Origin: Lethocerus indicus
Lineage: Eukaryota > Arthropoda > Insecta > Hemiptera > Belostomatidae
Assembly: GCA_019843655.1 (NCBI GenBank)
Contig: JACDQD010000010.1
Coordinates: 9,531,637 to 9,595,636 of the forward strand
Length of the DNA stretch: 64,000 nt
Reading direction: 5' to 3'
Part shown: positions 56,097 through 64,000 of the stretch, piece after piece
How positions within the stretch are numbered: the first letter of the stretch is position 1
How the letters are laid out: every line of letters begins with the position of its first letter
The notes under the pieces: generated by a model
What the model was told of the DNA's origin: nothing
What the model saw: the letters and a program-made list of their open reading frames with translations, nothing else
Databases searched by the model: none
Translations under genes and position numbers: made by a program

Positions 56097-59000
56097 CTAA
56101 ACACAACAGTCAATACATATATACACGACGTCTTAATAGACGGTAAATACCGTTCGAGTGCTGAACAGTTTTACGCTAAAAGTGCGCAATGTTTTTTGGA
56201 GAACAATAGAAACGGTTACAATTAATACTGTAGGCTCGTGACGTTTCTGTCTCCTCTCGCCGGTTTGGTCTTCTGCTAGACCGGTTTCGGCCGCTCGCCA
56301 TCTTCAGTAGCGGTGTTAGTCACTGTTGGCACTTTGGATGTTTTTGGCATCCTCACTGCACTGTCACTTTCACATGTACTGTAATGTTTGTCAGTATGTC
56401 AGTCGTTTATATATATGTGTTCTGTTATTGTTATTGGGGGTTATGTTTGTCTTCGGATTTTGTTAATCCGTTTTCAAAGTGTGAGTCAGATTGTCGGAAG
56501 GGGATGGTGTGGTGGTTGGGCGGGTAATTAACACTAATTATTATGTAACGAGTAATTTTTACCGACAAAAAAATTTGTTATTCTCACTTATTACAAGAAT
56601 GTTTTGCTGCACAAATTCCACGAATTCCTTTTACGAAAATTATACTACCCAACAGCAGCGTCGAGAATTCTAGGTATAAAACGAGAGAAGCGCGACAGCG
56701 CTTCGCCGCACTCAAACGGTTAAAAAAGTATCGCGAATTTTAGATTTCCGCGAAAGAAGTATATACAATCTACGGTTTTTTGTAGCCTCGTGTCTCTACA
56801 CAGGTATATCACGTGAATGTCTCGATAAAAGAGACCGCCCAATGATGGCACTTTTTTCACATGAACAGTTTTCGGCTTCGGCCAGTGGCGTTTAAGCCGA
56901 CGCGGGGGATAATGGATGGGTAAGAGAGGAAAGGGACTGAACGAGTGGATTGGGATGAGGAGAAAGGCGGGAGTGGAACTTCAGGAACCGGGATTTTGCG
57001 ACTTCGTCGACTGTCGGTATGTTGAGGTCATGGTGGATTGTGTGGTTAGAAACATACCGGGGAGCATTAAGGATGGTACGAAGGACTTTTGACTGGAATC
57101 TCTGGATGCGAGCGATGTTGGATTTCTTAGCGGAAATCCAGAGAGGACACAGAGAATCTGTGTCAAAACAATTTTTTGTGTGAAAAACAAAATGCGCGGA
57201 AGCGTATCGAATGTTGACCGCGGCATACGGCGAAGCTAACTTGGACCGAACCGACGTTTATCGGTGGTACAACATTTTTTCAGAGGGCCGAGAAAACAAG
57301 GTAAGGACACACCTTTGGATTACAGACGATTGAAACGTTTTGACCTTTCTAATTTCGAAGTTCGTAATTCGTAAAGAAAAGTTACTTTCCGCAGATGAGA
57401 TTTCTTTTCGAGAAGAGAGCTAATTCGGAAAGTGGGCAAAAGGAAGTGTTCCACAAATAAATCCAGTTGTAAAAGCGAGGGACTCTTGTGCAATTCAAAG
57501 CGCCGTAATAGTTTAAGTTGTTCAAATAAATAAGATTTGAATCGCGTAATTAAGTAATTTTTTTATTAATATTATTTTATTTTTCATTTAGAATGCACTG
57601 TGTGTTTATACTCTTGGTCACTCCTCTCACAAAAAGAGAGGCCGATTTCGGTCTTTCACGGTAACAGGTATTTATATAATAGTAGAATAAAAAAGCATTC
57701 GAAGAAGTCAACACATCAACATATACAATGTTTGCGACTAAAATCTGCGCTGAAACTATTTTAATTCGGTACAAACAATTTGTATTACCTCACTCAGTAT
57801 AGCCCAATTATCGCTTTCGCTGTGGACCGTCAGTCTCATCTCTTTGATGGCGCCCAATTTACCGTCGACTCTCCCTTCGGCAAGGCCCATACTGTCAAAT
57901 TTTCCTGGAGAAAATAAATAGAAACTCGGACTTATTTTACAAATCGAATTCAGTCGATGTTTTGTGGTCACTACGAGAAGAAATTGAAAACAAGAGACTC
58001 ACCGACGATTACGAAACCGTCGTAGGTAATGTTCAGCGATTCGTAGGGGTTGGACGGCGCCAACAGCGGCAACACTTCTATTGTCGTATTGTAGAATCTA
58101 TCAGACGGGTGTTCGGCGTTACCGCTACGGAACAGGTAGCTGAAACGAGAATAAAGAGGTTAGTGCGATTTTAAAACACACTTTTTAAATCAGTATCGAC
58201 TTACAATCACCAGCGATTGGTGGCTGATCACCAATGCCGAACGTGAAAGTTAATTCACGAATTAATTTTAATTTTTTTCAAATTTACACTCGCCAGAAGC
58301 AATTGGATGTCTTTCAGGCATGCTGCACTGTCACTGTCACTTGTACTGTGGTGGTTGTCTGTCTGTCGTGTGTATATATACGTGGCTCGTTACTGTGTTT
58401 TGGGGCGTGTGGTTTTGTCTTCATTGTGTTGAGGGGGGCGCTTAAGTCCCCGTATCACGTTTATATACAAAAACAACAGACAACCGCCACAGTACTGGTG
58501 ACAGTGACAGTGTGCAGTGAGGACGCCCGAAACACACCAGTGACTAACACCGCTACTGAAGATGGCGAGCGGCCCTGAAACCGGTCTAGCAAAAGACCAA
58601 AACCAGCGAGAGGAGACAGAAACACACGAAATCTACAGTGTCTATATTTCGCAGCTATTGGAACCACGCGAGGTCAATTTTGAAAAATTACGTCCATAAA
58701 TTATGCCTAGGGCACAATTAATTAATTCATTATTTCACATATGAAGTTCTAAGGCGGCAGTTCCCGACCTTATTGGGGCGCATTCTAGATTGAGAAGACC
58801 GGTCTGGGAAAAGTTCAAATCAGCGGGAGGAGACGGAAACACACGAAATCTACGGTATTCCAACCCCTCGCAAACCAAAAAACAGGTTTGAAAATATTCT
58901 ACATTTCAATAATCTCTCCACATTATTTATATAATTCCCCGAAAATTATACTGTTCGAAATATACAATTGAACATTTGTTTCAAGCGAAGGTAGTTACAG

Positions 59001-62000
59001 AGGGGCAGAACATTAACGTATAATGTAGCGGTGAGCCTTCGGGAAACTGGAGAAGTTTGCACGGCGCTTCAGTTATACTGACCCGCGCGACACGCGAGTT
59101 TTGCGGGCTTGGCATCGGCGCCGTTCGACGCCCGCTTTAATAAAGTCGTTATATCCGCTGCCGCCTCCGCGAAACAAATTAATAAATGGGTGGAATAAAA
59201 ATCGGGCAGGCGAAATTTTTATTATTCCTAGAAAAATAGGATAATTTCCGATTTTTCCGGATAGAAAAATAATTTGCTTATTTGTTATATTTGGCCGAAA
59301 ATATTCAATATTTTTTATTACATCGTCACCCTAAAGCAAGTAAGTAAAGATAATAACATACATTTTCTTGAAATTTAAAAATTATTCTGTACATTTACAG
59401 ATAAGTAAATTTGAGAAATGTTCAATCAATAACTGTTAAGGCAATTAGCATTCAATTAGTGCTTGAATCCACACAAAATGGAATCAGTTTCCACGATAGA
59501 AACTGTTAAAAATGTCTATATATTTAGAATATATGGCGAATTCGTTTGTACTTCTGTAACATCGTTGAATACGATATTTCTTTGTTTGAAATGAACTTCC
59601 TCACAGGAGGTAACACTCCGGTAGGCTCTACCACGTTTCCTTTCCAGATTTCTCTGAAAGGCTTTGACGCTCCCCTAAGTCCTCTGTAGGATCTCTTTGA
59701 AGGACTTACACGGTTACCATTCTATATTTCATTAACAGACAGGCCGAAATGTTATATGCTCCCAAAGCTTTTGTCTTCGAGTTCCACAGGGGGGTTTCGC
59801 ATATTTAACACGTACCGTTTCATCATGAAAGGTGTTGTGAATTTGAACCAGAGCCTGTCGCCCGGCTGTGGTAGGAGGCCCCAGAAGAAGGTCTCGCCCA
59901 TGTAGGCCCTCTTGAGCGTGTACTGCTTGTAAGCCTTGATGTCGGAGAGCGCCACCGCGTCCGGGTTGTTGTGCGGGAAGAACAGTCTCACTTTGCCGAA
60001 CTGCTTGTCCTGTCCGGGACGAATTTAAATTACATTAACGAGAGGGGGCAGAGTAAAGTAAATTGGCAAACTTAAATGGGGGCACACGAAACCGCGTCCT
60101 CCAATCAATCGGACGCAGGCATACCCTCCTTACCACATTACCCACCACAAATTACAAATTACTTTCTTTTCAATGAATATACAGAGAATATCGAAAAAAC
60201 GATATGCAAATATTGACCAACACGACGATAGAGGCTATTTGAATTGTATTACAATATTGTCATGCTAATCGGGAAAATTTATAATAAAAACTCGAGGACT
60301 TAAAAACATTACCCACTAATATCAGGCCTAAATACATCGAACACCGTTTTTGATGTTTATCGATATCCTTCGATACAGGAAACATTTTCGCCTACAAGAA
60401 TACACGAAATCTTTTCGTTTCCGCATCCCCGAAACGCGCTTTATGTCGGCCCGAAATCGAGAACTGTTTTTCTGTTATGCCCACGAAACTAAGATCGATG
60501 CGTCCCTATAGCCTTAACTTAGTTATTTATATAATTTCAATTTACCAGTTTTAGAATTATTCAGGAGTGTCTACCATCGGGACACTGAATCGGTCCGGGT
60601 CCCAACTACATAAAGAAAAATAAATTACGTTCCGCCCTGACGAGAGACTGAACTGACAAAAAGGCAATTATGCAACATACTAAATTAAGTCACCTTGAGT
60701 TTCTGGACTTTCCCCTTGAGGGACGAGTGAGTGCCGATATGCTGGAACAGAGACGGCTTGTAGTGTATCCAAAGTTCGTCCTTCGCTTTCTTGCAGTGTT
60801 TCTGAAATCGGACACACAGCGGATAGATAGTTCAGGTAGTTTTCACCACCGTAAAAACAAGGGGTTTTCACTCAATTTTTAACTGATTTAACGGACTCAC
60901 GTAGTCCTTGTCGAGGTTGCAGCTCTTCGTGTGTATGAGATGGTCGAGGAGCCAGTCGACAGGTTTGTCGTTGTAGAACATGAAGAAGAACTGGACCAAC
61001 CACGGCAGTTCTACGCACCTGAACATCTTACCTGCGAACGCAAGTCGAAACAATTTTTTGTTTAACCTTTTCTTAATTTGTACAATCAACATTGAATGTT
61101 ATAAGTACAAATGCTGTATGTATTTTTTTCACACGTATTTCGTGATTAAAGGAACCACCCAAAGACGGACTTTTGATACAAGAACAATTATGGTCTAAGG
61201 GCTAAGATCTCTAGGTCAGCGGCGTTAAAGCTGACGCGGGGGGATAATGGATGGGTAAGAGAGGAGAGGGACTGAACGAGTGGATTAGGATGAGGAGAAA
61301 GGCGGGAGTGGAACTTCCCCTGTCGACTGTTGGTATGTTGAGGTCATGGTGAATTGTGTGGTTAGAAACATACCGGGGAGCATTAAGGATGGTACGAAGG
61401 ACGTTTTGACTGGAATCTCTGGATGCGAGCGATGTTGGATGTCTCGGTGGAACCCTATAACTCTATACCGTATGTCCATTTCGGTTTAAGTATCGCTTTG
61501 TATATTGTCAGTTTGTTACTTAAGGTCAATTTTGATGTCCGTTTTAGTAATGGTCTTAAAAGTCCAAATTTTCGGTTTGAGTCGGGTGTGGGGATTCCAC
61601 GTGTAGTCGATACGAAAACATAATTTTATACAATAAAGCGGGCTCATTTTAAAACAAAACATTACATTAGGTCGGGGTAGTAATCCATTATTTGGCCCCG
61701 AGATGGAATCAGTTTATGATTTAAAACTGTTTTGCGGTCGATCTTCAGTTACAACCATTTCAAAGATTTTTATCGAAATTTTCGACGATATGGGGTATTT
61801 TGATTTCACATCAGAATTACCGGAACGGAATCGACGAAACCAAAATTATGGCCGTTAGTAAAGTATCGGGACCATAAGCGCCGTTTAAAATTTCAGCCGC
61901 CCGACTCGCGTTTTCACCATTATCGAAGTAAAATTGTAAAACAATGAATTTTTCTTCGTTCACCTCCATCTTTAACTCACAGAACAATGTTCTTCATCTT

Positions 62001-62388
62001 CTAAAACAAGACATAATTCCATCTAGCGACCGAATACTTTTCCCCCCCAAACAATATATGCTCGGGGAAGAGCTCACCTATGAATCCCAGCTGGCAGAAA
62101 TCCAGGACGAACCATGTCTTCCTGTTGGCTATCCTCTCGAGGGCGACAGTCTTCATGGTGGTGAGGAAGTGCTGTTTGGCCAGTATGTCGTCCTCCAGCT
62201 GTATGTAGAACATGGCCTTCGGCTGTGAGTACATCATGAGGAAGGCGAAGTCGAGGTTCTGCTTGGTGCGCCACCTTACGCGCTCCGGTGAGTCGCCCAG
62301 GGTGGTCCGCAGGCGGCCCATGTCCGGGTAGTAGGAGGCCGGCGGCGATATCACCTCAACCAGACCGCTGTTCAACTCGGCCTCGAAA
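56067..62388 (-). CDS. Mgat4: Alpha-1,3-mannosyl-glycoprotein 4-beta-N-acetylglucosaminyltransferase (GnT-IV), C-terminal part, whole model
   Basis: Join on the minus strand: 62388..62078, 61031..60901, 60801..60694, 60009..59816, 58139..58003, 57904..57789, 56096..56067; phases fit at each junction and give 341 residues plus stop. The enzyme adds GlcNAc in beta-1,4 linkage to the alpha-1,3 mannose arm of N-glycans in the Golgi. Family marks seen: [35 protein letters not shown] with the acidic EDD of a GT-A type fold, [63 protein letters not shown] and NWAILSE. These match vertebrate MGAT4A/B in order and spacing. The C-terminal part after HSSLKGK corresponds to the lectin-like domain reported for mammalian GnT-IVa. 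The signal anchor, stem and N-terminal catalytic part are not in the window. Confidence 0.93.
56236..56475. mobile_element. Foldback element family A, copy 9 (one arm)
   Basis: gtttctgtctcctctcgccg, ctagaccggtttcggccgct, catcttcagtagcggtgtta, then the inner arm; no right arm and no outer terminus. In the last MGAT4 intron. Confidence 0.7.
56815..57140 (-). mobile_element. jockey-type 3' fragment, copy 5
   Basis: Matches copies 3 and 6 from ccgcccaatgatggcacttt to gcgatgttgga, with the ataccggggagcattaagga block in between. Broken at 57140 by unrelated sequence leading into the mariner fragment. Confidence 0.7.
57184..57335 (+). pseudogene. mariner transposase N-terminal (HTH) fragment
   Basis: The plus-strand frame reads [19 protein letters not shown], then [18 protein letters not shown], which fits the mariner helix-turn-helix pattern E-x-L-x-x-A-Y-G-E-A, V-x-x-W-Y-x-x-F-x-x-G-R. 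A stop lies just upstream (57181-57183) and the frame dies after about 50 codons. It abuts a jockey fragment at 57140 and lies within the last MGAT4 intron. Confidence 0.65.
57789..57904 (-). CDS. Mgat4: MGAT4 exon (NWAILSE block)
   Basis: Minus strand: acceptor attttctccag, donor AGTGAG|gtaata. Reads [39 protein letters not shown], matching GKF-NG-AEG-VD and VWAILNE of vertebrate MGAT4. If the donor is skipped the frame runs on ten residues ([10 protein letters not shown]) to a stop at about 57756, a possible alternative C-terminus. Confidence 0.9.
58003..58139 (-). CDS. Mgat4: MGAT4 exon (SGNAEHPSD block)
   Basis: Minus strand: acceptor tctcgtttcag, donor CGTCG|gtgagt. Reads [20 protein letters not shown], then [20 protein letters not shown] and GFVIV. 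Two possible N-glycosylation sequons, NTT and NIT, are visible. It matches the [22 protein letters not shown] region of the mammalian protein. Confidence 0.92.
58318..58690. mobile_element. Foldback element family A, copy 10 (centre plus right arm)
   Basis: The inner inverted arms gcactgtcactgtcacttgt and its complement meet near 58440; the right arm runs through cgctactgaagatggcgagc and gagaggagacagaaacacac to a tail shared with copy 5. In an MGAT4 intron. Confidence 0.75.
58794..58889. mobile_element. Foldback element family A, copy 11 (right terminus)
   Basis: gaccggtctgggaaaagttc, aaacacacgaaatctacggt, attccaacccctcgcaaacc, then aaaacagg: the outer right end of the family, 100 bp from copy 10 and in the same orientation. 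Confidence 0.7.
59816..60009 (-). CDS. Mgat4: MGAT4 exon ([12 protein letters not shown] block)
   Basis: Minus strand: acceptor cccggacag before GACAAGCAG; donor AAACG|gtacgt. Reads [20 protein letters not shown] to [20 protein letters not shown], then [11 protein letters not shown], ending two bases into an Arg codon. Reading through the donor would give a further 21 codons to a stop, but the splice restores the conserved RYLFRSGN, so splicing is preferred. Confidence 0.92.
60694..60801 (-). CDS. Mgat4: MGAT4 exon ([12 protein letters not shown] block)
   Basis: Exactly 36 codons in phase 0, between ccgatttcag and CTCAAG|gtgact on the minus strand. Reads [36 protein letters not shown]. It preserves the KHC and PSLFQH-G-HSSL signatures. 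Confidence 0.93.
60901..61031 (-). CDS. Mgat4: MGAT4 exon (KPVDWLLDH block)
   Basis: Minus strand: acceptor cgttcgcag, donor GACTAC|gtgagt. Reads [20 protein letters not shown], then [20 protein letters not shown] and DKDY. This aligns with the FMFYKEKPIDWLLDH region of vertebrate enzymes. The intron before it (61032-62077) carries a jockey-type fragment. Confidence 0.93.
61062..61600 (-). mobile_element. jockey-type 3' fragment with 3' UTR, copy 6
   Basis: From the A-rich 3' end (T-rich at 61062-61072) through gttgattgtacaaattaag to a 5' boundary at ACGTGGAATCCC near 61600, the same breakpoint as copy 3. Within an MGAT4 intron, same orientation as that gene. Confidence 0.8.
62078..62388 (-). 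CDS. Mgat4: MGAT4 exon with the EDD catalytic-site motif
   Basis: On the minus strand the acceptor is gaatatttag before TTTCGAGG; the donor is CATAG|gtgagc. It starts with the last base of a codon, then [54 protein letters not shown] and FCQLGFI. The EDD at visible residues 66-68 is the probable metal/nucleotide-sugar site. Upstream exons were sought to 64000 and not found. Confidence 0.93.
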
Positions 62389-62452
62389 CTAAATATTCAA
62401 ATACTGAATCAATAATTAATCAATAATCAATAAACTCAACAGTACAAAACGG

Positions 62453-62755
62453 GGTTAAAATTTACTGTAGGAGCCCCGGAGGTTATCGGGTGTATTCGAT
62501 ATATACGGGTGAATCGATGTCGTCAACTTGGTCAGCCATCTTTGTTTTCACATCGCGCAGCCAAACAAGGGTACGAGATGTGAAAAACCCCGCCTAATTT
62601 GGTAAAAATGAAAAGCACAATCCGTCTGACGCCGTAATAATGGTACGCGATGTGAAAACAAAGATGGCTGACCAAGTTGACATCGATTCACCCGTATATA
62701 TCGATATATCGAATACACCCTATAACCTCAGGGGCCCCTACAGTAAATTTTAACC
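62453..62755. mobile_element. hAT-type MITE, related family, long terminal repeats
   Basis: GGTTAAAATTTACTGTAG to CTACAGTAAATTTTAACC with arms of more than 100 bp (gaatcgatgtcgtcaacttg and its complement). Flanks CAAAACGG (62445-62452) and CAAAACTG (62756-62763) match 7 of 8. Same terminal GGTTAAAAT and inner cgatata motifs as the 46-47 kb pair. Upstream of the first visible MGAT4 exon. Confidence 0.8.
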
Positions 62756-62767
62756 CAAAACTGTACT

Positions 62768-62920
62768 GTTTCGTGTGTTTCTGTCTCCTCTCGCTGGTTT
62801 TTCGCCAGACCGGTTTCGGCAGCTCGCCATCTTCAGTAGCGGTGTTAGTCACTTTGGATGTTTTTTGGGCATCCTGGGGATGTTGTTTGTCTTATTTGGG
62901 CTGGGAGGGATTTTTTTAAT
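62768..62920. mobile_element. Foldback element family A, copy 12 (partial)
   Basis: Directly follows a hAT-type MITE: ttcgtgtgtttctgtctcct, cagaccggtttcggcagctc, catcttcagtagcggtgtta, then catcctggggatgttgtttg. One arm only. Confidence 0.65.
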
Positions 62921-63071
62921 CGGCTTATCGGTCAAATATATATCACTATTATTTTCTGACTTCATAATATATGAAAGGAAACCTATCTGGCTTTGTGCAT
63001 TTACGATCGTAAAAGTTTTCTTGCAGATCCAAAATTTATTGAAAAAAGTGTATTTTTAGTGATCCAGTTAA

Positions 63072-63915
63072 TCGGTGCATCCGCACCAAACGAACTTTAG
63101 TTAAGTACATTTCCGTACCACACTCAAGGGGGCGCTAGTTTATGGGCGCAAGTGCGCCAAACGAACTTTAGTTAAGTACATTTCCGTACCACACTCAAGG
63201 GGCGCTAGTTTATCGGTGCATCCGCCAAACGAACTTTAGTTAAGTACATTTCCGCACCACCCTCATGGGGCGCTAGTTTATGGGCGCAAGTGCGCCAAAC
63301 GAACTTTAGTTAAGTACATTTCCGTACCACACTCAAGGGGGCGCTAGTTTATCGGTGCATCCGCACCAAACGAACTTTAGTTAAGTACATTTCCGCACCA
63401 CCCTCATGGGGCGCTAGTTTATGGGCGCAAGTGCGCCAAACGAACTTTAGTTAAGTACATTTCCGTACCACACTCAAGGGGGCGCTAGTTTATCGGTGCA
63501 TCCGCACCAAACGAACTTTAGTTAAGTACATTTCCGCACCACACTCAAGGGGGCGCTAGTTTATCGGTGCATCCGCACCAAACGAACTTTAGTTAAGTAC
63601 ATTTCCGCACCACCCTCATGGGGCGCTAGTTTATGGGCGCAAGTGCGCCAAACGAACTTTAGTTAAGTACATTTCCGTACCACACTCAAGGGGGCGCTAG
63701 TTTATCGGTGCATCCGCACCAAACGAACTTTAGTTAAGTACATTTCCGCACCACCCTCATGGGGCGCTAGTTTATGGGCGCAAGTGCGCCAAACGAACTT
63801 TAGTTAAGTACATTTCCGCCCCACCCTCAGGGGGGCGCTACTTTATCGGTGCAAGTGCACCAAACGAACTTTAGTTACGTACATTTCCGCACCACCCTCT
63901 GGGGGCGCTAGTTGA
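63072..63915 (+). repeat. Satellite of twelve 70/71-bp units, two monomer types
   Basis: The core cgaactttagttaagtacat starts at 63091, 63162, 63230, 63300, 63371, 63441, 63512, 63583, 63653, 63724, 63794 and 63865: spacing 70 or 71 bp (one 68). Two monomer types differ in a small palindrome, GGTGCATCCGCACC or GGCGCAAGTGCGCC, and largely alternate, forming a 141-bp dimer. Each unit has ggggcgctag. The array lies upstream of the first visible MGAT4 exon, probably within that gene. Confidence 0.9.
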
Positions 63916-64000
63916 AAATAAAATAGATTTACCCTCATGTCTGTCTATTGCCTTAAACAAGTTAAACTGTGTATCTATACTGGCGGCGGAAGAGATAGTT

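Noticed and set aside
55798..56100. 100-codon plus-strand frame, and an 86-codon one beside it, in the GC-rich block at the MGAT4 end
   Set aside because: They run antisense to the terminal MGAT4 exon and UTR. The Pro run comes from a ccaccg repeat.
59752..59815. Read-through C-terminus of MGAT4 ([20 protein letters not shown])
   Set aside because: The donor AAACG|gtacgt and the conserved downstream exon [14 protein letters not shown] show this is intron sequence.
63072..63915. CRISPR array
   Set aside because: Units are continuous 70/71-bp tandem copies without unique spacers, in an insect-type genome.

Overview
The window is eukaryotic, most likely insect and at least arthropod. It has spliced genes with GT/AG introns, a very long intron, moderate AT-richness with abundant CpG, and a crowd of fragmentary jockey, mariner, piggyBac and hAT type elements. 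I cannot name the species. Two protein-coding genes are supported, and they converge tail to tail near 53.2-53.3 kb.

The plus-strand gene encodes a small Ras-type GTPase of the RERG/RASL11 group. Five well-supported exons run from 43.6 to 52.5 kb. A candidate first coding exon at 4.1-4.3 kb is phase-compatible and would make the first coding intron about 39 kb. A possible non-coding leader exon ends at 2889, and a second possible promoter/leader lies at 14.2-14.4 kb. The GTPase has a clean P-loop and an NKGD box, but it lacks the usual switch Thr, the Gly and Gln of the DTAGQ box, and the SAK box.

The minus-strand gene encodes the C-terminal 341 residues of an alpha-1,3-mannosyl-glycoprotein 4-beta-N-acetylglucosaminyltransferase (GnT-IV, MGAT4), in seven exons from 62.4 down to 56.1 kb. 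Its N-terminal exons lie beyond the right edge. A roughly 2.7 kb 3' UTR is inferred down to about 53.3 kb.

The rest is intron or intergenic sequence holding repeats: (1) at least eleven copies of a foldback element whose ends begin GTTTAACATACCTG and carry splice-donor-like termini; (2) a hAT-type MITE family with 8-bp target duplications, including two copies in inverted orientation; (3) four piggyBac-type MITEs flanked by TTAA plus a larger piggyBac remnant; (4) six 5'-truncated jockey-type reverse-transcriptase fragments; (5) two mariner pieces; (6) a roughly 170-bp tandem array carrying TGAGTCA sites and acceptor-like tracts in the last GTPase intron; (7) a 70/71-bp satellite of twelve units at the right edge, in which two alternating monomer types keep a small palindrome through paired changes. 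No RNA genes or CRISPR arrays were recognised. The two genes have no evident functional link: one is a signalling-type GTPase and the other a Golgi glycosyltransferase.
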